From Candidatus Brocadiia bacterium (lineage in GTDB: Bacteria; Planctomycetota; MHYJ01; WSZJ01), in assembly GCA_013360825.1 (NCBI GenBank), contig JABWAY010000038.1, forward strand, positions 1-18,490: DNA of 18,490 nt. Reading direction: 5' to 3'. The notes under the pieces were generated by a model. It was not told the origin of the DNA, made no database searches, and worked only from the letters and a program-made list of their open reading frames with translations. Each line of letters begins with the position of its first letter. The first letter of the stretch is position 1. A program made the translations under genes and the position numbers. Below, in pieces: positions 1-9,114 of this stretch.

Positions 1-236
1 GGGGGATGGACCGCGGCCGGCAGTTCCTCCACCCCGGTCCGCACGATCGACCCGACCTGCGCCATCGAGGCGCCATCCCTCACCAGCGTCGGCGCCTGCC
101 CCCCGTGATACGCCTCTGCCACCGTGGCCGGCGAGGCGGCAAGCGCCTTCACCGCCAGCGCAGCCTCCTCCGGCGTCATGTGCTCCCGGCGGACTGCCAG
201 CGCGATCGCCAGCACCCGCCGCTGCGAAACGTTCAC
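1..236 (-). CDS. Partial protein of unknown function (N-terminal 78 residues)
   Basis: An open minus-strand frame begins at a GTG at 236-234 and runs off the left edge of the window. I chose the GTG because a GGAG Shine-Dalgarno lies six bases upstream; an internal ATG at codon 20 is the alternative. The visible protein begins with a helical stretch containing SQRRVLAIALAVRREHMTPE, followed by Ala-rich segments and a Gly/Gln turn (YHGGQAP). I see no recognisable catalytic motif and no signal peptide. It is divergent from gcvP, with a 170-base gap between them. I do not recognise the family. Codon use matches the neighbouring genes and no stop interrupts it, so it is probably a real gene. Confidence 0.5.
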   Translation of the reverse strand, partial: MNVSQRRVLAIALAVRREHMTPEEAALAVKALAASPATVAEAYHGGQAPTLVRDGASMAQVGSIVRTGVEELPAAVHP

Positions 237-258
237 TGTGGGCTCCGTGGGTTCCGCG

Positions 259-287
259 AGTATCCCCGGCGGCCCGCGCCGATTCCA
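259..287 (-). promoter_or_regulatory. Weak candidate promoter for the left partial gene
   Basis: Read on the minus strand, GATACT (264-259) could be a -10 element, with a poor -35 (TGGAAT, 287-282) 17 bases upstream. It would give a leader of about 16 nt carrying the GGAG site before the GTG. The -35 match is weak. Confidence 0.25.
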
Positions 288-312
288 GCGAAAGACTCCG
301 CCCGGCCGTTCA

Positions 313-342
313 TTGACCCCCCTCGTTCGCCCCCTCTACAAT
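313..342 (+). promoter_or_regulatory. Promoter of gcvP
   Basis: TTGACC at 313-318 and TACAAT at 337-342 are separated by an 18-base, C-rich spacer, a good sigma70-type promoter. Transcription would start near 349, giving a leader of about 58 nt before the gcvP ATG. Confidence 0.65.
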
Positions 343-370
343 CTCCCTCTTCCCCAGATGCCGGACTGTC

Positions 371-400
371 CGCCGCGGCCCCCCGCGGCGCTTCGGAGCC
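371..400 (+). promoter_or_regulatory. Leader hairpins and ribosome binding site of gcvP
   Basis: The leader holds a perfect 8-bp hairpin, CGCCGCGG (371-378) with CCGCGGCG (383-390) around a CCCC loop. Overlapping its 3' arm, GGCGC-TTCG-GAGCC (387-400) can form a UUCG-capped hairpin with one G-A mismatch that would cover the GGAG ribosome binding site (395-398). The two structures compete for bases 387-390. The region is too short for a glycine riboswitch. Regulation is inferred only from the pairing. Confidence 0.3.
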
Positions 401-406
401 GCCCCC

Positions 407-3328
<2,922 letters not shown>

Positions 3329-3372
3329 GCCGGTCCGGGAGCGCGGAGCCAAACCCGGAAGCGGATTCGGCG

Positions 3373-3378
3373 TATACT
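3373..3378 (+). promoter_or_regulatory. Candidate -10 element for the selenoprotein thioredoxin gene
   Basis: TATACT lies 62 bases upstream of the ATG at 3435 in the gap after gcvP. No convincing -35 hexamer is seen 16-18 bases further upstream. The inferred leader is about 50 nt and ends with GGGAG (3423-3427), 7 nt before the ATG. Confidence 0.45.
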
Positions 3379-3434
3379 ATGGGGACTGCCGGTCATTATC
3401 GGCACAACCTGTCGCCTTCATCGGGAGAGACTTC

Positions 3435-4235
3435 ATGCGCAAGACGGTCGTCCTCGCCCTCGCCGCGGCGTTCGCCACGGCCGCGATCGCAGGGGACAAG
3501 AAAGGCGGATCGAAGCACCCGGCCGGATACGCCTGGGAGGAAAATTTCGAGAATGCAAAAACCCGTGCCGCCGCTGAGGGGAAGATCATCTTCATCGACT
3601 TCTACTCCGATGGCTGAAAACACTGCAAAGATATGGATGCGGAATCGTATCCACTCGACGATGTGAAGAAGTTCCTGGAGCCGATGGTGGTCATGAAGAT
3701 CAACCCCAACGGCGGCAAGGAGAACAAGAAGCTCGCGGAGCAGTTCGAGGTGAACTCCTACCCCCGCCTCATCATGCTCAAGCCGAACGGCGAGCAGCTG
3801 CACGTGGTCAAGGGCGGCCTCAAGGGGAAAGATCAGTTCATCGGCGGCTGGACGACCCACTTCTGGAACGCCTACGTCGGCGCTTCCAACGCCAAGCCCC
3901 AGGACGGGAAAGTCGCCGCGCAGAACCTGTTCCCTCTCGTGACCTGGTTCGCGCACAGCCCGATGGGTGCCCAGGCGAAGGATGCGGTGAAGCAGATGGA
4001 GGGGAACCCGGATTTCAAGACGGAATGGGAAGCGCTGACGAAGAAGAACGAGTTCGACACGCTTGTGGCGAAAGCCCCGGCGCTGATGAAGCTCGGGAAG
4101 AAGGACGACGCCAAGGCGGCCTACAAGGCGCTGGCGACGGACTATCCGGACACGAAGGAAGGCAAAGACGCGGCGGCGATGTGCAAGAAGCTGGGAGTGA
4201 AGCTGGACGCTCCCCCGCCGGTCGAGAAGAAGTAG
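3435..4235 (+). CDS. Exported thioredoxin-fold selenoprotein (Sec61, UxxC motif) with in-frame UGA
   Basis: Read through an in-frame UGA at 3615-3617, this is one 266-residue protein. Residues 1-19 form a Sec signal peptide (MRKTVVLALAAAFATAAIA). The thioredoxin fold follows: a beta strand (GKIIFIDFYSDG), the redox motif U61-K-H-C64 followed by KDMDAE, and the cis-proline loop NSYP (Pro110) with RLIMLKPNGE. UGA sits exactly where the first Cys of a CxxC motif belongs. A C-terminal part (about 200-255) resembles a tetratricopeptide helix pair (GKKDDAKAAYKALATDYPDT). The frame on both sides matches a single family, so a simple stop would destroy the fold. It likely acts in the periplasm or outer compartment as a thiol-disulfide oxidoreductase. 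A Cys-to-UGA pseudogene or sequencing error is the alternative, but the SECIS-like hairpin argues for Sec. It ends in TAG, followed by a strong terminator. Confidence 0.82.
3615..3653 (+). promoter_or_regulatory. Recoded UGA (Sec codon) and bacterial SECIS-like hairpin 1
   Basis: Downstream of UGA 3615-3617, bases 3634-3640 (TGGATGC) pair with 3647-3653 (GTATCCA), with one G-U pair, closing a six-base loop GGAATC. The loop starts 23 nt after the UGA and its first two bases are G. Bacterial SECIS elements lie inside the coding region just after the UGA, with the loop about 16-37 nt away and a G among the first two loop bases; this fits. SelB would bind it to deliver Sec-tRNA. Confidence 0.72.
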
Positions 4236-4249
4236 CGCCGATCCGACCG

Positions 4250-4281
4250 ACCCCCGCGGCCTCCGGCTGCGGGGGTTTTTT
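4250..4281 (+). terminator. Rho-independent terminator after the selenoprotein thioredoxin gene
   Basis: ACCCCCGC (4250-4257) pairs with GCGGGGGT (4269-4276) around an 11-base interior that can itself fold (GCC/GGC), followed by a run of T to 4281. It sits 14 bases after the TAG and touches the convergent dinB stop. There is no T-tract in the reverse direction, so it should act only on the plus strand. Confidence 0.85.
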
Positions 4282-5498
4282 CATGGCCTGCGCGCATTCC
4301 GCTGCTCGCGGCCTGCCGAGCCCGTGTCCCGGATCGACTCCCCCTCGAGAGAGCGCGCGCGGACGATCGCGTCGGGACCGAGTTTCTGCCGCACCGCGTC
4401 AATGGCGGAGTCGAGGCGACGGTCCCGGTCGCGTCCGGCGGCGTCGAAGAGCGTGAGCTGGCCCGTCCCCGCGGGGACGAGGTTCTGTGCCTGGATCCCG
4501 AGGAGGCGGACGCGCGCGCCGCGGGACCAGGCCCGGCGGAGGAGGGCGCAGGCGGTCTCGTAGAGTTCGCGCGTGATGTCCGTGGGGCAGTCCAGCGTGA
4601 GGCTCCGGGTCACGGTCCTGAAATCGTGAAAGCGGACTTTGACCGAGACCGTGCGGGCGGCGCTCGCGTCGTCGCGCAGGCGGGTCCCGACATCCTCCGC
4701 GAGGGACAGAAGCTCCTTGTCCATCGCGGCGGTCGCCGAGAGGTCCCGCTCGAACGTCCGCTCCGCGCCGATCGAACGCGCCTCCCAGGCGGGTTCGACC
4801 CGCCGGTCGTCCTCACCTTGCGCGAGCCGCAGGATGTGCAGGCCGAGATCCCCGAGCCGATCGACCAGCCGGCGCTCGCCGGCCTCCCGGATGTCCGCGA
4901 TCGTGCGCAGGCCGAGCCCCTCGAGGCGGGCCTGCGTTTTGGGACCCACCCCCCACAGCCGCCCCACCGGCAGCGGGGCCAGGATCCGCCCGACGTCGGC
5001 GTGCGGAATGACCGTGAATCCGTCCGGCTTCTCCAGGTCGCTCGCAAGCTTCGCGACGAATTTGCAGTACGAGACGCCCACCGACGCGGTCAGCCCGGTC
5101 CCCTCCCGGATCCGCGCCTTCACCTTCCGCCCCGCCTCCATCACGCTTCCGTGCAGCCGCTCCGTCCCCGCCATGTCGAGAAACGCCTCGTCGAGCGACA
5201 GGGGTTCGACAAGCGGCGTGAACGACCGGAAGACGCGCATGATGGAGCGGGAGACCTCGACGTACCGCTCCATGCGCGGCGGCACGAAAATCCCGGCCGG
5301 GCAGAGGCGGGCCGCCTGCGCCGTCGGCATCGCCGAGCGGACCCCCGACGCGCGGGCTTCGTAGCTCGCGCTCGAGACCACTCCCCGGACCCGCGACCCG
5401 CCGACGATCACGGGCTTTCCCGCCAGCGCCGGGTCGTCGAGAATCTCGACGGCGGCGTAGAAGGCGTCCATGTCCACGTGCAGGATTCGCAGCTCCAC
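4281..5498 (-). CDS. dinB: DNA polymerase IV (Y-family translesion polymerase)
   Basis: This error-prone polymerase copies past DNA damage. The 405-residue protein opens with the Y-family catalytic strand (LRILHVDMDAFYAAVE, Asp9), carries the second acidic motif SLDEAFLD (Asp103, Glu104), a palm region with TASVGVSYCKFVAKLASD, the thumb helix-hairpin-helix (LWGVGPKTQARLEGLGL), and a little-finger domain. QLTLF at about 347-351 matches the beta-clamp binding pentapeptide; about 50 more residues follow it. I chose the GTG at 5498-5496 because a -10-like TATGCT ends six bases before it and the protein then begins right at the conserved strand. A TTG at 5531 in the same frame would add 11 residues but lies upstream of that -10. 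It is divergent from the metallopeptidase gene. Confidence 0.93.
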   Translation of the reverse strand: MELRILHVDMDAFYAAVEILDDPALAGKPVIVGGSRVRGVVSSASYEARASGVRSAMPTAQAARLCPAGIFVPPRMERYVEVSRSIMRVFRSFTPLVEPLSLDEAFLDMAGTERLHGSVMEAGRKVKARIREGTGLTASVGVSYCKFVAKLASDLEKPDGFTVIPHADVGRILAPLPVGRLWGVGPKTQARLEGLGLRTIADIREAGERRLVDRLGDLGLHILRLAQGEDDRRVEPAWEARSIGAERTFERDLSATAAMDKELLSLAEDVGTRLRDDASAARTVSVKVRFHDFRTVTRSLTLDCPTDITRELYETACALLRRAWSRGARVRLLGIQAQNLVPAGTGQLTLFDAAGRDRDRRLDSAIDAVRQKLGPDAIVRARSLEGESIRDTGSAGREQRNARRP

Positions 5499-5504
5499 GG
5501 GATC

Positions 5505-5510
5505 AGCATA
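5505..5510 (-). promoter_or_regulatory. -10 element of dinB, predicting a leaderless mRNA
   Basis: On the minus strand TATGCT (5510-5505) is followed by GATCCC and then the GTG start at 5498. Transcription would begin at or next to the start codon. The -35 is poor (TTGCGC with only a 15-base spacer). Confidence 0.45.
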
Positions 5511-5514
5511 ACCG

Positions 5515-5544
5515 TTGACCCGGCCGCGCAAGGAACGGTGTCAT
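5515..5544 (+). promoter_or_regulatory. Promoter of the HExxH metallopeptidase gene, predicting a leaderless mRNA
   Basis: TTGACC (5515-5520), an 18-base spacer, then TGTCAT (5539-5544), then six bases and the ATG at 5551. The -35 is strong and the -10 matches 4 of 6 consensus bases. It overlaps the dinB promoter region on the other strand. Confidence 0.5.
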
Positions 5545-5550
5545 GGGGCG

Positions 5551-6735
5551 ATGCTGAGCGCCCTCCTCGCCCTCTCGATCCTCGCCTGCCCCCCTCCCGG
5601 AATCGAGCACAAGACCGCGCACTACGACCTGTATGCCGAGACCGTCGACCCGGAGGAGATCGGGGCGCTCCTCGAGGAAGCCTGGAAGCAGTTCGCCCGG
5701 TTCTTCCTGGCCGCCCCGAAGGACCGGCTGCGCGTCGAGATCTACGCTTCGAACGAGGCTTACCAGGCGGCGCTGAAGCGGGACAAACAGGGGGAGATCC
5801 ACTCCGGGGGGTACTACTCGCCGGGGACGAAGATTGCGTATCTCTGGGTGCAGCCGTCGGACTATTTCACGAGGCAGCTGATCCTGCACGAGGCGGCGCA
5901 CCAGTTTCACTATCTGGCGGCGACCGAAAACAAAAACACGACGGCGCCGTGGTACGCGGAGGGGATCGCGGAGTACCTGGGGATGCACAACTGGGACGGA
6001 AAGACGCTGAAGACGGGGGTGGTCCCCGCGGTGTCGCTGGAGGACTACCCGGCGAAGGCGCTGGAGCAGTACGAAGCGATCCAGGAGGACCTGCAGGCGG
6101 CCGCGACGGGGACGGTCGCGGCCGACCGCCCGCTCGCGTGGGCGATCGTTCACTGGTCCGTGAACCGCCGGCCGCGCGAATGGGCGGCATTCGCGGCGGA
6201 TATGAACCGCGGAAGGCCCGTCCGGAAGTCCTGGGAAAAAGCCATGGGGGACATGACACCGGCCTGGAAGAAGGACTTCCGGGACTGGCTCGAGTCCCAC
6301 CAGCAGCCCCTCCGGATCGTCTGGATCAACTGGCAGGAGCGGGGGGAGCTGATCGAGGGGCGCGCCGCGCCGGGCGTGATCGCAGGGGCGGTCCTCAAGA
6401 AGCCGGGGCCGCGCCTGGCCGTGGAAATCGTCTCCCGGGACGGCGCGAACTCTGCCGGCCTGATGTTTCATCATGCAGGGAAGGAGGACTACTGGCTGCT
6501 CGACATCCTCGACGGGTCCCAGGCCAGCATCCGCCACCGACTGAACGGCCAGTGGGAGTCCAGGGGGGCGGTGAAGTTCGAGAAGCGCGCCGGCGCGCCC
6601 ACCGCGGAACTCGTCCGGGATGGATCGGCCTCGATCCTCAAGGTGAACGGAACGGAGATCGGCCGGGTCGAAGGTTCGGGAGAAGCGGGCCCCGCGTTCG
6701 AGGGGGGCCGCGTCGTCTTCCGCCTCCTCAAGTAG
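5551..6735 (+). CDS. Exported gluzincin-like metallopeptidase with C-terminal LamG-like domain
   Basis: The 394-residue product starts with a hydrophobic signal (MLSALLALSILAC) that ends in a possible lipobox Cys13, so it may be a lipoprotein. The central domain has a zinc site: HEAAH at 113-117 supplies two histidines, and Glu137 in WYAEGIAEYLG is the likely third ligand, the arrangement of gluzincins (peptidase MA / DUF1570-like proteins). From about residue 260 the chain is beta-rich and ends in GRVVFRLLK, resembling a concanavalin/LamG-type (DUF1080-like) domain. The start at 5551 fits the promoter spacing; an upstream in-frame TTG at 5515 lies inside the -35 element. Substrate is unknown; the location is outside the cytoplasm. 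The next gene follows after 34 bases with its own -10. Confidence 0.8.
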   Translation: MLSALLALSILACPPPGIEHKTAHYDLYAETVDPEEIGALLEEAWKQFARFFLAAPKDRLRVEIYASNEAYQAALKRDKQGEIHSGGYYSPGTKIAYLWVQPSDYFTRQLILHEAAHQFHYLAATENKNTTAPWYAEGIAEYLGMHNWDGKTLKTGVVPAVSLEDYPAKALEQYEAIQEDLQAAATGTVAADRPLAWAIVHWSVNRRPREWAAFAADMNRGRPVRKSWEKAMGDMTPAWKKDFRDWLESHQQPLRIVWINWQERGELIEGRAAPGVIAGAVLKKPGPRLAVEIVSRDGANSAGLMFHHAGKEDYWLLDILDGSQASIRHRLNGQWESRGAVKFEKRAGAPTAELVRDGSASILKVNGTEIGRVEGSGEAGPAFEGGRVVFRLLK

Positions 6736-6757
6736 CGACGCCCTTTCCCCGGAGACG

Positions 6758-6763
6758 TAAACT
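6758..6763 (+). promoter_or_regulatory. -10 element of the Rieske oxygenase gene, predicting a leaderless mRNA
   Basis: TAAACT is followed by CCCCGC and then the ATG at 6770, with no Shine-Dalgarno at normal spacing. The -35 (GCGACG, 6735-6740, 17-base spacer) matches only at the central GAC. Confidence 0.5.
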
Positions 6764-6769
6764 CCCCGC

Positions 6770-7852
6770 ATGGATCCCTTCGAGATCGATCCCGACATCA
6801 CCGCCGCCTCGACGCTTCACGCCGACGCCTACCGCGATCCGGCCCGGTTCGAGGCGTCGCGCGACCGGATCTTCGCCCGGAGCTGGCAGCTCCTCGGCGA
6901 CGCCGCGCGCGTCCGGACGCCGGGGTCCGCCTCGCCGCACACGCTCCTGGACGGGATGCTCTCCGAGCCGCTCCTCCTGACCCGCGACGCCGACGACGCC
7001 CTCCACTGTCTCTCGAACGTCTGCACCCACCGCGGCACGCTCGTCTGCGAGGGCGACACGCACGCCCAGCAGCTCCGCTGCCGCTACCACGGCCGGCGCT
7101 TTGCCCTCGACGGGTCGTTCCTCTCCATGCCGGGATTCGAGGGAGCGCGCAGTTTTCCCGCGCCGTCGGACTCGCTCCCGAAGATCCCGCTGGAACGCTG
7201 GGGACGGTGGCTTTTCGCCTCCCTCCGCCCCGCGGTCCCGTTCGCGGAGTGGATCGGCGACGCGCAGCGGCGGCTGGCGTTCCTGCCGCTCGACTCCTTC
7301 GCGCCGGAACCCGCGCTCGCCCGCGACTACCTCGTCCAGGCGCACTGGGCACTCTACGTCGAGAACTACCTCGAGGGGTTTCACGTCCCCTTCGTCCACC
7401 CCGCGCTCAGCGCCGCCCTCGACCCCTCCGGCTACCGGACCGAGCTGTTCCGCTTGAGTTCGCTCCAGGTCGGGATCGCCGCGTCCCCCGGCGACGCCTT
7501 CACCCTCCCGGCCGGCCACCCGGACCACGGGCAGGCGGTCGCGGCGTACTACTGGTGGCTCTGGCCCAACCTGATGCTGAACTTCTACCCGTGGGGGCTC
7601 TCCGCGAACGTCGTCACCCCCCTCGCCCCGGACCGCTGCCGCGTCTCCTACCTCGCCTGGGTCCTCGACCGCTCCCGCCTCGGGACCGGCGCCGGCGGCG
7701 CGCTCGACCGCGTCGAACGGGAAGATGAGGAAGTCGTGGAATCGGTCCAGCGCGGACTCCGCTCCCGGCTCTACTCCCGCGGGCGGTACTCCCCGAAATG
7801 GGAAACCGGCGTCCACCACTTCCATCGCCTGCTCGGAACCGCACTCCGATGA
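6770..7852 (+). CDS. Rieske-type mononuclear iron oxygenase, alpha subunit
   Basis: This 360-residue protein belongs to the ring-hydroxylating oxygenase alpha-subunit superfamily, which also includes choline and carnitine monooxygenase-like enzymes. The Rieske 2Fe-2S ligands are Cys85-x-His87 (CTHRG) and Cys104-x-x-His107 (CRYHG). The catalytic iron ligands are His205 and His210 in NYLEGFHVPFVHPAL, with the carboxylate in the EREDEEVVESVQRGLRS segment (around Asp319). The QRGL element and the FYPWG stretch recall the alkylamine-type rather than the naphthalene type. No ferredoxin or reductase gene is adjacent, so its electron donor is encoded elsewhere. The substrate cannot be read from the sequence. 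The macro-domain gene follows after 25 bases and may be co-transcribed. Confidence 0.9.
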   Translation: MDPFEIDPDITAASTLHADAYRDPARFEASRDRIFARSWQLLGDAARVRTPGSASPHTLLDGMLSEPLLLTRDADDALHCLSNVCTHRGTLVCEGDTHAQQLRCRYHGRRFALDGSFLSMPGFEGARSFPAPSDSLPKIPLERWGRWLFASLRPAVPFAEWIGDAQRRLAFLPLDSFAPEPALARDYLVQAHWALYVENYLEGFHVPFVHPALSAALDPSGYRTELFRLSSLQVGIAASPGDAFTLPAGHPDHGQAVAAYYWWLWPNLMLNFYPWGLSANVVTPLAPDRCRVSYLAWVLDRSRLGTGAGGALDRVEREDEEVVESVQRGLRSRLYSRGRYSPKWETGVHHFHRLLGTALR

Positions 7853-7877
7853 ACCGATCCCCGAAAGGAGCCTGACC

Positions 7878-8411
7878 ATGCGCGTCCGCATCTTCGAAAG
7901 CGAACTCGAACTCGTGACCGGCGACATCACGGAGCAGGACGTCGAGGCCATCGTCAATCCCGCCAACCGCCTTCTGAAGCTCGGGGCCGGCGTAGCGGGC
8001 GCGATCGCGCGCAAGGGAGGCCCGATGATCCAGCGCGAGTGCGACGCGATCGGCGGGTGCGACGTCGGGTCCGCCGTGATCACCGGTTCCGGGGAGCTCC
8101 CCTGCCGCTTCGTGATCCACGCTGTCGGCCCGAAGATGGGGGAAGGCGAGGAGGACGAGAAACTCGCCTCCTGTGTCGATGCCGTCTTCGACCTCTGCGC
8201 AAAGAACAGCATCCAGACCGTCGCCTTCCCCGCCGTCTCCACCGGCGTCTACGGCGTCCCCGCGGATCTCTGCGCGAATGCGATGCTGTCCGCGACGATC
8301 CGGCGGCTCAAGGGCGAGGGCGCCCCGGGACGCGTGATCTACTGCCTGTTCGACCTCGCGACGCTCACGGAGTTCGAAACCGCGCTCGGGGAACTCTGGA
8401 AGGGACGCTGA
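7878..8411 (+). CDS. Macro-domain protein (ADP-ribose / O-acetyl-ADP-ribose binding)
   Basis: The 177-residue protein is a single macro domain. It shows AIVNPANRLLKLGAGVAGAI followed by KGGPMIQ (ligand loop 1 and catalytic Asn), the strand ITGSGELPCRFVIHAVGP, and FPAVSTGVYGVP (diphosphate loop 2). Proteins of this type bind ADP-ribose and some remove ADP-ribose or deacetylate O-acetyl-ADP-ribose. The ATG at 7878 has a strong ribosome binding site (AAAGGAG, 7864-7870, 7 nt spacing), unlike the oxygenase gene just upstream, which fits translation as the second gene of a two-gene transcript. It is cytoplasmic, with no signal peptide. It converges on the MoaD-ArsC gene with only four bases between the two stops. 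Confidence 0.92.
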   Translation: MRVRIFESELELVTGDITEQDVEAIVNPANRLLKLGAGVAGAIARKGGPMIQRECDAIGGCDVGSAVITGSGELPCRFVIHAVGPKMGEGEEDEKLASCVDAVFDLCAKNSIQTVAFPAVSTGVYGVPADLCANAMLSATIRRLKGEGAPGRVIYCLFDLATLTEFETALGELWKGR

Positions 8412-8415
8412 GCGC

Positions 8416-9114
8416 CTAACTCCGCGCCGCCCAGCCCTCGCGCCGCAGCAGCGCCTCCACCCGCCGCCGCACCTCGTCCCGGATCCCCCGCACCGCGTCG
8501 ATCCCCTGTCCTTTCGGGTCGGGCAGCGGCCAGTCCTCGACCGGAACTCCAGGAATCGCGGGACACTCCTCGCCGCAGCCGAGCGTGAACAGCCGCGCCG
8601 CCCCCGCGGCCAGTTCCGCCGTCAGCTTCCGCGGCCGGGCCCCGGAGAGATCGATTCCCGCTTCGAGCATCGCCGCCTGCACCTCGGGATGAACCCGCTC
8701 CGCGGGACGGGTCCCGGCGGAGATCGCCCGCGCTTTCGCCGGATCCGCGAGCCGCTGAAACCACGCCGCGGCCATCTGCGAACGTCCTGCGTTGTGGATG
8801 CAGGCGAAGATCACGGTCGGCACTCCCCCCACGGCTCCCCCCGACACCGCCGGCAGGATCGAAACCTCCCCGCCATCCGCCACCGGCGTCGCCAGCCCGC
8901 CGGTCCACCGCACGCTCTCCGCGCCGACGAAAATGTTCACGTGCTGCCGGATCGCCCCGTCCTCCTGCAGCACCCGGGCCACCACGCCGGGACAGTCCCG
9001 CCCGAGCGCCGCCAGCACCCCGCCCACGGTCCCGCCCCCGCCCTCCACGAGCACCCGCCGCCGCCCCCCGCTGAACGGGAGAAGCGGCCCCGGAATGTGG
9101 ACGGCGATCGCCAT
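8416..9114 (-). CDS. Fusion of a MoaD/ThiS-like ubiquitin fold with an ArsC-type LMW phosphatase/arsenate reductase
   Basis: One uninterrupted 232-residue frame holds two domains. Residues 1-93 look like MoaD/ThiS (VLVEGGGGTVGGVLAAL, then NIFVGAES, then GGEVSILPAVSGG), including the Gly-Gly that in free MoaD is the C-terminus charged with sulfur. Residues 98-232 are an ArsC/low-molecular-weight phosphatase fold: P-loop CIHNAGRS (Cys105, Arg111), Cys180 and Cys184 in GCGEEC, and the catalytic Asp199 in PDP. The extra cysteines suit a thioredoxin-coupled arsenate reductase. The ATG at 9114 overlaps the stop of the upstream BNR gene (TGATG), which fixes the start and predicts translational coupling. 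In the fusion the MoaD Gly-Gly is internal, so it cannot be charged unless the chain is cut; it may instead be structural. Function as a unit is unknown. Confidence 0.83.
   Translation of the reverse strand: MAIAVHIPGPLLPFSGGRRRVLVEGGGGTVGGVLAALGRDCPGVVARVLQEDGAIRQHVNIFVGAESVRWTGGLATPVADGGEVSILPAVSGGAVGGVPTVIFACIHNAGRSQMAAAWFQRLADPAKARAISAGTRPAERVHPEVQAAMLEAGIDLSGARPRKLTAELAAGAARLFTLGCGEECPAIPGVPVEDWPLPDPKGQGIDAVRGIRDEVRRRVEALLRREGWAARS

Noticed and set aside
343..406. Glycine riboswitch upstream of gcvP
   Set aside because: The leader is only about 58 nt and lacks the conserved aptamer core; just simple GC-rich hairpins are present.
3329..3372. Terminator after gcvP
   Set aside because: Only a short CCGGG/CCCGG pairing with a long loop and no T-tract is present.
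3615..3617. The UGA as a simple nonsense mutation in a decaying gene
   Set aside because: The rest of the gene is intact, the UGA replaces precisely a redox Cys, a SECIS-like hairpin follows, and a second gene shows the same pattern. It cannot be fully excluded without reads or homologues.
5499..5531. dinB start at the upstream TTG (5531)
   Set aside because: It would place the -10 element inside the gene and add 11 unconserved residues before the catalytic strand.
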